This document shows positions 27,629 through 36,320 of a stretch of 64,000 nt of DNA, one piece after another; position 1 is the first letter of the stretch; each line of letters begins with the position of its first letter. The position numbers and the translations under genes were made by a program. The stretch spans positions 4,434,501-4,498,500 of the forward strand of contig NZ_CP160680.1 in the NCBI RefSeq assembly GCF_040784935.1. Direction: 5' to 3'. Under the pieces are notes generated by a model that did not search any database, was not told the origin of the DNA, and saw only the letters and a program-made list of their open reading frames with translations. Source of the DNA: Lewinella sp. LCG006 (lineage in GTDB: Bacteria > Bacteroidota > Bacteroidia > Chitinophagales > Saprospiraceae).

Positions 27629-27747
27629 TTTCTATACTTGAAAAGAATTAAAAATTTGATTATCAATTGTTTGTGTGTAAATTGTGGGTGTTTTTTCTAT
27701 ACACTTGAAAACAGTTCTCCATTTGGCTTTCTCCTATGCTAACTTTG
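27629..27747 (+). promoter_or_regulatory. Candidate operator direct repeats and -7 box before the GH13 gene
   Basis: Two near-identical AT-rich boxes, TTTCTATACTTGAAAAGA (27629-27646) and TTTCTATACACTTGAAAACA (27694-27713), lie 65 bp apart. A TAACTTTG -7 box follows at 27740-27747, and the GH13 ATG at 27825 is 77 bp further on. The boxes are good candidates for binding sites of the TPR/HTH regulator encoded just upstream. Confidence 0.45.
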
Positions 27748-27824
27748 TAGACAAGCTGGCGTTTGAACGTCAAAGGCGTTCACCTGCCTGAGTATTTCGC
27801 TATTCTTCACTCCAACCAAATACG

Positions 27825-29195
27825 ATGTATAAAGACCGTACCTTTTTTATTATCGCACTACTTTGCTTCATGGCCTTTTCCTGTAGTAAGGACAAGCCAG
27901 CCGTGATCATTACCCCCGAGCCTACGGATGAATACAGCCAATATGGTACTCCTTTTGGAGAAGTCCCTGCTACGGAGGACGTAATCATGTACGAGGTAAA
28001 CCTAAGAGCTTTCAGCCCAACGGGAGACTTGGCCGGCGTTGTAAATAGGTTAGATAATTTGAAAAATTTGGGGGTGAATGTTATTTGGCTCATGCCCATT
28101 CATCCTATCGGTCAGGTCAATTCTGTCAATTCCCCTTATTCAGTCAAGGATTACAAAGCTATAAGTTCAGAGTACGGTACACTAAGTGACCTGCGGATGC
28201 TGACCGATGAGGCGCACGCCAGAGGGATGGCTGTGATCATGGATTGGGTAGCCAACCATACTGCTTGGGACAATAGCTGGATCAGTAATAAAAGCTGGTA
28301 TACACAAAACACTTCAGGTGAAATTGTGATCCCTGCAGGTACCAACTGGCAGGATGTAGCGGATTTGAATTTTGAGAATTCCTCCATGAGAGAAGCAATG
28401 ATTGATGTGATGAAGTACTGGGTTTTAGAAGCAAATATTGACGGTTATCGGTGTGATTATGCCGATGGGGTGCCTTTTGACTTTTGGAAAACTGCCATTG
28501 ATTCACTGAAAAGTATCCCTAATAGAGACTATGTATTGCTTGCCGAAGGCGGCAGGTTAGATCATTGGGAAGCAGGTTTTGATCTCATATATGCCTGGGA
28601 TTTTTATGGCGCACTAAAATCAGTCTATGAAGGGCAACCAGCATTCAGGATATTCAATGTTCATCAAATAGAGTATGGCGGCATCCCCAGTGGAAAACAC
28701 AAACTTCGTTACTCCACCAATCATGATGAGTCGGCTTGGGATCAAACACCGATGATCCTTTTTAATGGTAAAGAGGGTGCAACAGCTGCCTCTGTTGTGA
28801 CCATTTTTATGGGAGGAGTGCCAATGATTTATACGGGCCAAGAAGTTGGCAGAACCAGCAATGTGCCCTTTTTCTCGAATTCTGCGATCAACTGGAATGA
28901 CAATCCTGATATGCTGAATGCTTATGAAGAACTGCTGAATTTCTACAATGGCTCATCCGTCTCAAAAACTGGCTCTATCACCAATTACTCGAATACCGAT
29001 ATTGTTTGCTTCAAGAAAAAATTGAACGAAGAGGAATTGTTGGTGATCGTGAATATGAGGGAAGAACAGCTTGATTTTCCGATTCCTACCAATTTGCAAA
29101 ATACCTCCTGGACAGATGCTTTGACGGGAGAGGTGATCGCTATCTCGAATAACCTATCCCTCAGTGGATACGAGTATTACGTTCTTAAAAAATAA
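27825..29195 (+). CDS. GH13 alpha-amylase family lipoprotein
   Basis: 456 aa with a lipoprotein signal (MYKDRTFFIIALLCFMAFSC, Cys20), so it is anchored in a membrane. The (beta/alpha)8 GH13 core is complete: motif I DWVANHT (140-146), nucleophile D211 in DGYRCDYA, acid/base E241 in LLAEGG, and D301 in STNHDES. It hydrolyses or transfers alpha-1,4-glucans such as starch, glycogen or maltodextrins; product specificity cannot be read. It sits between the TPR/HTH regulator and a secreted type IX cargo protein. The short C-terminal beta-domain ends 'LSGYEYYVLKK'. Confidence 0.93.
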   Translation: MYKDRTFFIIALLCFMAFSCSKDKPAVIITPEPTDEYSQYGTPFGEVPATEDVIMYEVNLRAFSPTGDLAGVVNRLDNLKNLGVNVIWLMPIHPIGQVNSVNSPYSVKDYKAISSEYGTLSDLRMLTDEAHARGMAVIMDWVANHTAWDNSWISNKSWYTQNTSGEIVIPAGTNWQDVADLNFENSSMREAMIDVMKYWVLEANIDGYRCDYADGVPFDFWKTAIDSLKSIPNRDYVLLAEGGRLDHWEAGFDLIYAWDFYGALKSVYEGQPAFRIFNVHQIEYGGIPSGKHKLRYSTNHDESAWDQTPMILFNGKEGATAASVVTIFMGGVPMIYTGQEVGRTSNVPFFSNSAINWNDNPDMLNAYEELLNFYNGSSVSKTGSITNYSNTDIVCFKKKLNEEELLVIVNMREEQLDFPIPTNLQNTSWTDALTGEVIAISNNLSLSGYEYYVLKK

Positions 29196-29225
29196 GCGTC
29201 TTTTTAACCATCTAAACTGTTTATT

Positions 29226-29963
29226 ATGAACAAAAAAAATTTACACGTACCTTTTCTTTTTGCCTTATTTCTTGTGCTTGTAGCAAGTATTCCTTCTACT
29301 GCGCAGGTTGCTTGGGGGTGTAATGATCCCGACGGAGGGATTCAGATTTGGTTTGATTACAATCAAAATTGTCAAAGTTCACCAGGAAGCTTGGCTGGTC
29401 TGAATGAAATTGGCTTTCACAGCGGAGCCAATGGTTGGGCTAGTGTTATTGAGTGGAATCATGCCAATGCTACCAATGGTATGAATATGGGCAATGATAC
29501 TTTTGCGGTATTCTTACCCGATCCCAATACCTATTACGGTATCACCGTAACCGCGATCAATTTTGTTTTCAACCAAGGACCTGTTAATGCAGGGGAGCCA
29601 TGGGGTGCAGAAGGAAAGGAAGATGATGGAAATGGCGGTTGCGCCGACTTCTACATTGATTTGTTGAATATCGCAGAAACCTGCGCAACCACTAGTGGCG
29701 TAGAAGACTTTCTATTGGACAAGCACCTGACGATTTCTCCTAATCCATTTTCAGATTTTACCACGATCAGTTTTGATAATGAAGATCAGGACATCTATAA
29801 CATTCAGGTTAGAAACTCGATGGGGCAAATCGTGAAAGAAGTAACCCAATTTACTGGGAATGAAATAAAGTTTGACCGGCAGCAGCATCCTTCCGGGATT
29901 TATTTCCTCACCCTCATCAACGAGAAAGGGCAGTTTTATTCGAGCCAGCTGATCATTCGATAA
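29226..29963 (+). CDS. Secreted protein with type IX sorting domain
   Basis: 245 aa with a signal peptide (cleavage near STA-QVAWG), then a Trp/Gly/Asn-rich beta domain of about 130 aa containing paired cysteines. The C-terminal sorting tail runs from about residue 168: 'LTISPNPFSDFTTISF', 'IQVRNSMGQIVKEV', 'PSGIYFLTLINEKGQF', ending LIIR. The N-terminal domain shares features with the first domain of the large GH13 cargo at 54215-57352 (GAxGWA- and VFNQGP/VFRNGDG-like segments), which hints at carbohydrate binding. It follows the GH13 lipoprotein by 30 bp, so it is probably in the same transcript. Confidence 0.82.
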   Translation: MNKKNLHVPFLFALFLVLVASIPSTAQVAWGCNDPDGGIQIWFDYNQNCQSSPGSLAGLNEIGFHSGANGWASVIEWNHANATNGMNMGNDTFAVFLPDPNTYYGITVTAINFVFNQGPVNAGEPWGAEGKEDDGNGGCADFYIDLLNIAETCATTSGVEDFLLDKHLTISPNPFSDFTTISFDNEDQDIYNIQVRNSMGQIVKEVTQFTGNEIKFDRQQHPSGIYFLTLINEKGQFYSSQLIIR

Positions 29964-30031
29964 ACGTGACCAAATTAAGAATGACGGTTAAAACAATGCT
30001 GCCAGTTTTGTTTTATCCGTCATTCTTTCCA

Positions 30032-30370
30032 CTATTCATTCGTCCATTCATGAAAATTGCTGCTCTCATGCTGTTGAAAGCCTGCTCTGGGGTAGAGCTG
30101 GTTGCCAATGGTATTGCTTTTCTCCGTTTCCAACATTACGCCGCAGGTATGGGTGTCTCGACAGAGGGTTTTCGCTCGTTCCAGAAGCTGAAGAGATAAG
30201 CCTCTCCCTCGCTGGGTAGGGTGTACAAAAAGATCATTGAGGAGCCAAAGGCGCCGCATCCGCGTTGAAGAAAACAAGGGATAAAGCTGCGTGAATCCTA
30301 ACAATTGACCTTCTTCTTCCACCACATAAATAACAGCATCTTCCTGCTGAAGTCGATCTGCTAAAAACTA
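30032..30370 (-). pseudogene. GNAT acetyltransferase remnant, N-terminus missing
   Basis: The open frame from a GTG (30325) encodes the C-terminal two-thirds of a GNAT N-acetyltransferase: GFTQLYPLFSS, then the acetyl-CoA loop LNDLFVHPTQRGRGLSLQLL and the final 'LYPRAGFQQHE'. Reading upstream in the same frame, homologous sequence continues (FLADRLQQEDAVIYVVEEEG) back to two stop codons at about 30368-30373. The N-terminal 45 or so residues of a normal GNAT are absent. The WD40 gene ends only 40 bp further on, so the missing part is deleted rather than frameshifted nearby. Probably a decayed gene. Confidence 0.65.
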
Positions 30371-30409
30371 TCACCTTTAGGTAATCCCAAAAGGCAAACT
30401 TCAGTCTAG

Positions 30410-32803
30410 CTATTCTCCCGCTGCCTCCGCAAAGGATTTCGCCATTTTTTCGTCGGCAGCTTTGGCCGTTGCGTCAACCTGGGCTTGCGCCCGCGTTTCA
30501 TAATAATTAGCGATGGCGGTCAGTATGCCTGCATCAGCACCCGACTTGAGTTTTGCAACGGTTGCTGCGTCTTTCAAGAAGATGCTTTCCAACTTAAAGC
30601 GTAGTACGTCTTCTCCCGAAAAGAGATTGCTGTACTGATCGGTCGCAATACTTTTGCGAAGTTCAGAAGGGGGGAGAATCACCTTGCCGGGAGCACCCGG
30701 AAGATAGAAGCCATTCCCTTCGGTAGACCATACCAGCATTTTCTGTGAACCATCCGTAATAGGCATTAAGGCAATCAACTGTTGCTTACCAGCATCCCAA
30801 ATTCCCATATTTCCATCGGCTCCCTGAGAGATGAGGTACTGCTGGTCAGGCGACCACTCCAAACTGATAATTTGGGCATCGTGTCCTTGCAAAAGACCAT
30901 TTGATTTGCCAGAAAGACTGATGTAGGCTCCATTGACTTTGGCTTTGATACCATTGGAATTGGTTACTTCTAGCCCAGAGGTGTTGTAGGCGACCTCCAG
31001 ACCGTTTTCGGGGGTCCATTGCATGAGGGCACCGTCTCTACTTTGTACTTGTAGTTGCTGGTCGCCTATCCACTTCAAGGAGCCAGGTAGAGTCGGTTCG
31101 CCACTGGTGAACAACAATTGGTTGTTATTAGCATCCCACAGGTAAAGAAATTCTTCTGAACTTTGGGCAGCAAGGTACCTTTGGTTGGGAGACCATCGCA
31201 CAGTCAAAAGATAAGAACCAATATTGTCGGTAGCACCAAGTTCATCTCCAGTAGTAGTATCCCAAAAACGTAAGAGACCATCGTCTCCCGCTGAAGCTAG
31301 GATTTTGCTATCGGGTGAAAAATCAACGTCACGCACCCAATCAGAGTGTCCGCTGAGAAAATGTTGCATTTCGCCCGTACGTGCATCCCAGATGCCTACC
31401 ATCTGATCATCAGATGCTGTAGCCAGTAAATTACCATCTGCAGACCAGGCGATGTTGCGAATCCAATCGCTGTGCTCACTGATGACGTAGGCGGTTTTAC
31501 CCTCGATCATATCCACTACGTTCAGACTATAATTCGCATCAATCACCCCTAGGTAATCACCGTTGGGCGAAGGGAATAGCTGGAAAGAAGCAGGCAACAG
31601 TTCAGCAAGGAGGGCCTCCAGCGGGTTGCTACTGCTTTCGCTGGTCTGGCTGGTGCCACCATCGGCCAACAAACGAGCAATAGGCGCAGAAGTGCCGATC
31701 TCATAAATAGCCAACTCATAAGATCCTATGGCGATAAAGCGATCCCCTTTGGGAGCAAATTCCACATCCATCCAGGAGGTTTCTGGTTCAACAGAGTTGA
31801 AAAACATTTGATCGCCGCTGCGTACGGTATGCAGGATGATAGTACCACTGTTGTCTGCCGAAGCTAGCATTTTTCCATTAGGCGACCAATCGACACCCAT
31901 CACCCAGTTTTCGTGACCTTTAAAGTTTCGGTCAGGAATACTGCTGGTCGCAGGGTCGTACAGGTAAATGTTTAAATCATCTGAACAACTTGCAAGTGCA
32001 TTGCCTGAAGGCGCAAATGCTACATCACGGCAGTAATCTTCATGGGAACGGTGGGTGGTGATCAGGTTACCTTCCGTCACTGACCATACGGTAACCGTGG
32101 TATCATCGCTAGCAGCAGCCACCATTTTACCGTCAGCGGACCAAGATATATTCCTGATCCAATCCGTATGAGAAGTGAAACTTCTTTCTTGGGCAGAGGT
32201 ACTTACATTGTAAACAAAGAGGATATTTTCATCACCGCCAGCAGCGAGTTTGGTGCCGTCGGGTGACCAGGCAACCGCCCGGATGTAATCACCATGTTCC
32301 CATTGTTTGGTGACCTGTTTAGTGCTGAGGTTAAAAATACCTAAACTACCTTCCGTCGTACCGAAGGCCAGGTTTTTGCTGTCAGGTGACCAGCTGATGG
32401 CCAGTACGCCACCACCAATGACGAGGGGGAATTCCTCGAATTTTTCTGGTGAACTGACTTCGTACAATCTAATGGTACCGCCTGCCATCGCCGCAGCTAT
32501 TTGATTGCCGTTGGGCGACCACTCCGCGTCGTTGAAGGTGTTTTCGGTGTACTCACCTTCGTAAAGGTCATAATCCGAAGTAGAATAATAAGTTTCGTAA
32601 AGCAGGCGCTGAAGGTCTGGGTTATCAGCACCAAGGAAATCATAGCCTAAAAGCGCTAATCCCAGCGCTTTAGAACGTCCGTCATTTTCTGCAGCTTTCT
32701 TTACTTGGGCTTTGAGTTGTTCTATTTGTAAAGCTAAAGGTTGTGTATAAGCCTGAACAAAAAAGAGGCTTAAACTAAGTACTAACAAGGTTTTTTTCAA
32801 CAT
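30410..32803 (-). CDS. Secreted WD40-repeat protein
   Basis: 797 aa with a signal peptide (MLKKTLLVLSLSLFFVQAYT-Q). After a short helical lead (residues 20-75) come many WD40 repeats of the 'SWSPDGKxLASAxxDGTIxxW' form. They fall into two blocks, about residues 85-375 and 425-690, separated by a Ser/Leu-rich linker, so two beta-propellers are likely. The last 100 residues are helical and Ala-rich (KAADEKMAKSFAEAAGE). WD40 propellers are protein-interaction scaffolds; no catalytic site is visible. Periplasmic or surface location is inferred from the signal peptide. Confidence 0.88.
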   Translation of the reverse strand: MLKKTLLVLSLSLFFVQAYTQPLALQIEQLKAQVKKAAENDGRSKALGLALLGYDFLGADNPDLQRLLYETYYSTSDYDLYEGEYTENTFNDAEWSPNGNQIAAAMAGGTIRLYEVSSPEKFEEFPLVIGGGVLAISWSPDSKNLAFGTTEGSLGIFNLSTKQVTKQWEHGDYIRAVAWSPDGTKLAAGGDENILFVYNVSTSAQERSFTSHTDWIRNISWSADGKMVAAASDDTTVTVWSVTEGNLITTHRSHEDYCRDVAFAPSGNALASCSDDLNIYLYDPATSSIPDRNFKGHENWVMGVDWSPNGKMLASADNSGTIILHTVRSGDQMFFNSVEPETSWMDVEFAPKGDRFIAIGSYELAIYEIGTSAPIARLLADGGTSQTSESSSNPLEALLAELLPASFQLFPSPNGDYLGVIDANYSLNVVDMIEGKTAYVISEHSDWIRNIAWSADGNLLATASDDQMVGIWDARTGEMQHFLSGHSDWVRDVDFSPDSKILASAGDDGLLRFWDTTTGDELGATDNIGSYLLTVRWSPNQRYLAAQSSEEFLYLWDANNNQLLFTSGEPTLPGSLKWIGDQQLQVQSRDGALMQWTPENGLEVAYNTSGLEVTNSNGIKAKVNGAYISLSGKSNGLLQGHDAQIISLEWSPDQQYLISQGADGNMGIWDAGKQQLIALMPITDGSQKMLVWSTEGNGFYLPGAPGKVILPPSELRKSIATDQYSNLFSGEDVLRFKLESIFLKDAATVAKLKSGADAGILTAIANYYETRAQAQVDATAKAADEKMAKSFAEAAGE

Positions 32804-32962
32804 GGTGGTTTAATTGCTTGACAGATGAATAAGGAGTAGGTCCATTAATAGGGGTAAAGAGAGCTACTCCTGTATGTTAAGGGAAAATAAAATCTCTTCT
32901 GAAATGAAATTTTGTGGTCATTTATTTCAGGAGGGGTCTTAGATTTATCAAAAATAAGCATA

Positions 32963-33574
32963 TTGGACGAAGGTTATATCAAATTCCAACCTGTTTGGAA
33001 AAAAACGGAAGCTTTTGCAGAAAGCAAGTTGCAGAACTTGTTGAAATATCGACAGCATTGTTACTTGCGGCGATGGATTGGAGCCTATCCTGATGGGATA
33101 GGTTTCGGAAATATTTCAGAACGCATTGGAACAGGAGAAACATTTTTCATCAGTGGATCTGCTACCGGCGGGATACCCGTTCTTGGCCCCGAGCAAATAG
33201 CTAAGGTGACTGCGGTAGTTGCTAAGGAGAACAAACTGTGGTGCAGTGGACCAGTAGTCGCCTCATCGGAAAGTATGAGCCATGCGGTGATCTACGAGAA
33301 ATTGCCCTGGGTGAAGGGCGTTATTCATATTCATCATTTGGAGCTTTGGCAGCACCTTTTGCACAAAGTACCCACCACGCCTGCTGATGCACCTTATGGA
33401 ACCCCTGAAATGGTGGATGGTATTGTTCACTTGCTCGAAACGACCGACTTACCCGAGCGAAAACTCTTTGTGATGGAAGGCCACGAAGAAGGAATTTTTG
33501 CGTTTGGGAAAAATCTGGAAGAGGCTTTTGGGGTACTGGAGGCGGTGGTTGATGCTCCTCATTTTCGGGTGTAA
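32963..33574 (+). CDS. Class II aldolase/adducin-like protein
   Basis: About 203 aa. The central features fit the class II aldolase/adducin fold (FucA, AraD and MtnB families): 'GFGNISERI', a serine-rich substrate loop (ISGSATGG) and zinc-ligand histidines in GVIHIHHLELW. The C-terminal 'MEGHEEGIFAFGKNLEEAF' also matches. No ATG precedes the conserved region in frame. The frame opens at a TTG (32912), and a second TTG at 32963 gives MDEGYIKFQPVW, which I prefer. Substrate unknown. A methionine-salvage role beside mtnA is possible, but it is 9 kb away. Confidence 0.8.
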   Translation: MDEGYIKFQPVWKKTEAFAESKLQNLLKYRQHCYLRRWIGAYPDGIGFGNISERIGTGETFFISGSATGGIPVLGPEQIAKVTAVVAKENKLWCSGPVVASSESMSHAVIYEKLPWVKGVIHIHHLELWQHLLHKVPTTPADAPYGTPEMVDGIVHLLETTDLPERKLFVMEGHEEGIFAFGKNLEEAFGVLEAVVDAPHFRV

Positions 33575-33710
33575 ATGCGTGAATGTATTTATACGAATGG
33601 GGTTGATTGAGAGCGGTAGTCACCTCCTGTAGCGTGCAGTGTGCGTAGCGTGGGTTGATACCCCCCATTTACAGGTGTAAATGCGTGAATGTATTTATAC
33701 GAATGGGGTT
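33568..33710. repeat. 106-bp tandem duplication with 37-bp perfect copies
   Basis: 33568-33604 and 33674-33710 are identical over 37 bp (GGTGTAAATGCGTGAATGTA and on). Similarity extends leftward: CCTCATTTTCGG versus CCCCATTTACAG. The first copy contains the stop codon of the class II aldolase-like gene, so its 3' end has been duplicated downstream. Confidence 0.9.
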
Positions 33711-33792
33711 TGTGTGTGAGCGTGCAGTCACCACATTCAACACGGCACTTGGGTAGGCATCATTATACGTAATGATATATTTTTGTTTTTAT

Positions 33793-33823
33793 TTTGATTA
33801 TAAAAAACATTTAATTACTTTAG
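33793..33823 (+). promoter_or_regulatory. Promoter of the HTH regulator gene
   Basis: TTTG (33793-33796), 19 bp, TACTTTAG (33816-33823; one mismatch to TAnnTTTG). Transcription would start near 33830, which supports the ATG at 33853 over the in-frame ATG at 33772. Confidence 0.5.
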
Positions 33824-33852
33824 TGCCAGTCATTCAAATCAAAAGAACGCTC

Positions 33853-34167
33853 ATGGCTCTCAAAAAAGACTACAAATTCGAACAAGAACTGACGGATGTC
33901 GCCAACTATCATTTCGCCCTAGGGCATCCAGCCCGTGTTTTGATTATACAATTATTGCTACAGCGGCCTACACTTTCTTTTAGTAGTTTGGCCAAAGTCA
34001 TTCCTCTTAGTAAGCCCACGGTTTCGCAACACATTACTATTCTACGTAGATTTCATTTTATTGCGCCCGTCGAATTGCCTGATGGAACCTCTGGATACAG
34101 ATTGAATTCAGAAGTGTTAAAATCGGTTCAATCTTTATACAATGAGTTGGGACTAAAGGCTGCTTAG
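33853..34167 (+). CDS. ArsR-like winged-helix regulator
   Basis: About 104 aa starting MALKKDYKFEQELTDVANYH. The HTH has 'FALGHPARVLIIQLLLQRPT', the recognition helix LSKPTVSQHITILRRFHFIA and the wing PDGTSGYRLN. The fold is ArsR/MarR-like, but it is more distant from the pair at 17797-18819 than those are from each other. It has no metal-binding cysteines. It converges with hldD, with only 10 bp between the stops. Target unknown. Confidence 0.85.
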   Translation: MALKKDYKFEQELTDVANYHFALGHPARVLIIQLLLQRPTLSFSSLAKVIPLSKPTVSQHITILRRFHFIAPVELPDGTSGYRLNSEVLKSVQSLYNELGLKAA

Positions 34168-34177
34168 CTACATCCAC

Positions 34178-35143
34178 CTACCACACCTTATCCTCCTCCA
34201 GATACCCTTGCACATAATCCGCAATGCCCTCTTCCAGCGAATAGTACTCATTTGGATAACCCGCTTCGTGCAGTTTATTCATATCTGCCTCGGTAAAGTA
34301 CTGGTAGGTGTCGCGAATATCTACTGGTGTGTCCACGAAAGAAATACTGGGCGTCAGTGCTTGTGCTTTGAAAGTGTTGGCTGCTAGATCATAAAAAGTA
34401 CGTGCCTGACCAGTACCTATATTGTAAAGGCCATTGGGCGCGGTGTTTTGCCACAGCCAAATCATCATTTTTACCACGTCTTTTACGTAGATAAAATCCC
34501 GGCTCTGCTCGCCATCGTTGAAGTCAGGTCGGTGGCTACGAAACAACTTCATAGCACCTGTTTGTTGAATTTGCCGGAAGGTGTGAAAGATTACGCTGGC
34601 CATTCGTCCTTTATGGTATTCATTAGGACCATAGACATTGAAAAACTTGAGGCCGTACCAGCGTGGTGGTTGCTGATCTTGCTGTAAGGCCCACTTGTCA
34701 AAGTCATTTTTTGAGCGCCCATAGGGATTGAGCGGCGTCAGTTGATCAATGACTGAATGATGATCTTGGTAGCCATGCTCACCAGCACCGTAAGTAGCGG
34801 CACTACTGGCGTAAATCAGCGGAAGGTCATAACGTTGGCAACGCTCCCAAACTTGCTGGGTGTAATGCAGGTTGAGCCGGTCAAAAAGGGCTTCATCTTG
34901 CTCGGTAGTATCCGTCCGCGCACCAAGGTGAAAGATCACTTCTACATCTTGATGATTGGCGTCTAACCATGTAGGAAAAACATCACGGTCGACTTTGGCG
35001 ATGTACTGCTTCCCCAACCAGTTACGCATTTTATCTTCTCTACTAAAATCATCACTAAGGATCAAATCTTCTCGGCCTTGTTCGTTGAGGGCTGCTACCA
35101 AACAACTGCTTATAAATCCTGCCGCTCCGGTTACTACGATCAT
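34178..35143 (-). CDS. hldD: ADP-L-glycero-D-manno-heptose 6-epimerase
   Basis: 321-aa extended short-chain dehydrogenase (Rossmann fold) that epimerises ADP-heptose for lipopolysaccharide inner core. N-terminal nucleotide loop MIVVTGAAGFISS, 'FHLGARTDTTEQDEAL' (the heptose-epimerase form), the active-site YGRSK pair, and 'GLKFFNVYGPNEYHKGRMAS', which is close to RfaD/HldD. The third glycine of the GxxGxxG loop is Ser12, a variation to note. The ATG at 35143 follows a TACTTTTA box. Other heptose genes are not nearby. Confidence 0.92.
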   Translation of the reverse strand: MIVVTGAAGFISSCLVAALNEQGREDLILSDDFSREDKMRNWLGKQYIAKVDRDVFPTWLDANHQDVEVIFHLGARTDTTEQDEALFDRLNLHYTQQVWERCQRYDLPLIYASSAATYGAGEHGYQDHHSVIDQLTPLNPYGRSKNDFDKWALQQDQQPPRWYGLKFFNVYGPNEYHKGRMASVIFHTFRQIQQTGAMKLFRSHRPDFNDGEQSRDFIYVKDVVKMMIWLWQNTAPNGLYNIGTGQARTFYDLAANTFKAQALTPSISFVDTPVDIRDTYQYFTEADMNKLHEAGYPNEYYSLEEGIADYVQGYLEEDKVW

Positions 35144-35180
35144 TCGTTTTGCTTAATTTTTCGTAAAAGTAACAACTCTA

Positions 35181-35870
35181 TTATTCAATCCGATCAAAAA
35201 AGAAGAAGGTATCACTGGCATAATCTTTGAAAGCCACGAGGCCTTCGGCCTTGGTGTAGTACAATTCCCGAGGAAGCCCGATGTTGTTCACTGATTCCAG
35301 ATGATAGACTTGTGTGAGAGTACGGCCTTGCCAGGTCAATTCATCAAGCAATTCGGTAGTGCCTTCGGTAATGATCTCTCCCATAAAATTACGTGGTGCC
35401 AGGAGGATGGAATAGTCGCCTTCCCTTTGTAGTCTACTACTTGAACTATAGGCCGCGATGCTCAGCAAATCAGCAACTTGCTTTTCGGCAACATTCACCA
35501 GGTTGTATTGCATTTCTACGCAAAGCTGATAGCTGAAACTGCCCGTGGTTTCATCTTTTAATTCGTAACAAGTTTTTTCCGGCATCCACGAATAAGTGCT
35601 AAAAGTAGAATTATCAACCAGACAGGCAGCCGTGAATTGCTGTTCCAAATAACCATCAGAGAGTTGTATGATCTCCAACGAGCGTTCTCCCCCCAGGCTA
35701 TCAACAAACACTGCCCGTTGATCAGCGGTAGTGTAGGGAATGGCCGCTTTCGAGGTGGGCAAGAGGGAGAAGGTCCCCAAGTCTTCTAGGGTATCACATG
35801 CATTTTTACCATCGTCGGTGCAAGTGGAAAATAAAAGGACAGGGAAAAGAAGGAACCAGCCGTTTTTCAT
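35181..35870 (-). CDS. Lipoprotein, unknown function
   Basis: 229 aa with a lipobox (MKNGWFLLFPVLLFSTC, Cys17). The mature protein has several cysteines (for example CDTLEDLG, TAACLVDN, KTCYEL, QLCVEMQ) and is mostly beta-strand in appearance, ending 'EGLVAFKDYASDTFFFFDRIE'. I do not recognise the family. It lies 30 bp downstream of speD on the same strand, so it may be co-transcribed with the polyamine genes, but nothing in its sequence links it to them. Confidence 0.7.
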   Translation of the reverse strand: MKNGWFLLFPVLLFSTCTDDGKNACDTLEDLGTFSLLPTSKAAIPYTTADQRAVFVDSLGGERSLEIIQLSDGYLEQQFTAACLVDNSTFSTYSWMPEKTCYELKDETTGSFSYQLCVEMQYNLVNVAEKQVADLLSIAAYSSSSRLQREGDYSILLAPRNFMGEIITEGTTELLDELTWQGRTLTQVYHLESVNNIGLPRELYYTKAEGLVAFKDYASDTFFFFDRIE

Positions 35871-35900
35871 AAGCTCAATGTTTTTGGACGAGTAAAACGT

Positions 35901-36287
35901 CTAAAGATGGGGAGCTGTTGCTTGCTGGTCTAAGTTAAGTCCTCGGGCGAGTTCTCGCTGCCAGTGTTTTTTTGCCTGAAATGCTTCACATAAGTATGTA
36001 ATACCCGCTTCCAATTTGAGCTCTCCGCAGGTGAAGATGTCAACGGCGGCATACTCGTACTCTGGCCAGGTATGGATGGTGAGATGGCTTTCTTGAATAA
36101 TCACAACTCCGGAGACACCGTAAGGAGAAAAGGCATGAAACTGCGCATTTACGACAGTCGCTTCCATCCGTTGAGCTGCTTCGAGGAGGAATTCTTCGGC
36201 CTGCGCTGGTACTTTCAGCAATGCAGGCGGACAATCATAAAGCTCTAAAATAATGTGGCGCCCGAGTGCGCTGGGGGCATTTTTCAT
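35901..36287 (-). CDS. speD: S-adenosylmethionine decarboxylase proenzyme
   Basis: 128 aa, the short prokaryotic AdoMetDC type. It decarboxylates SAM to give the aminopropyl donor for spermidine. The self-cleaving site is QESHLTIHTWPE: cleavage before Ser67 generates the pyruvoyl cofactor. His72 and Cys87 (DIFTCGE) are the remaining catalytic residues. The gene lies 33 bp downstream of the spermidine-synthase-like gene on the same strand, a functional operon. Confidence 0.96.
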   Translation of the reverse strand: MKNAPSALGRHIILELYDCPPALLKVPAQAEEFLLEAAQRMEATVVNAQFHAFSPYGVSGVVIIQESHLTIHTWPEYEYAAVDIFTCGELKLEAGITYLCEAFQAKKHWQRELARGLNLDQQATAPHL

Positions 36288-36320
36288 AAAAAAGAAAGGT
36301 CATTCAGAATGATTCACAAT

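Noticed and set aside
29966-30199. Plus-strand frame opposite the GNAT remnant
   Set aside because: The minus strand shows recognisable acetyl-CoA-binding motifs; the plus frame does not.
33568-33710. Possible CRISPR-like array
   Set aside because: Only two copies, with 69 bp between them, and the first overlaps a coding region; better explained by tandem duplication.
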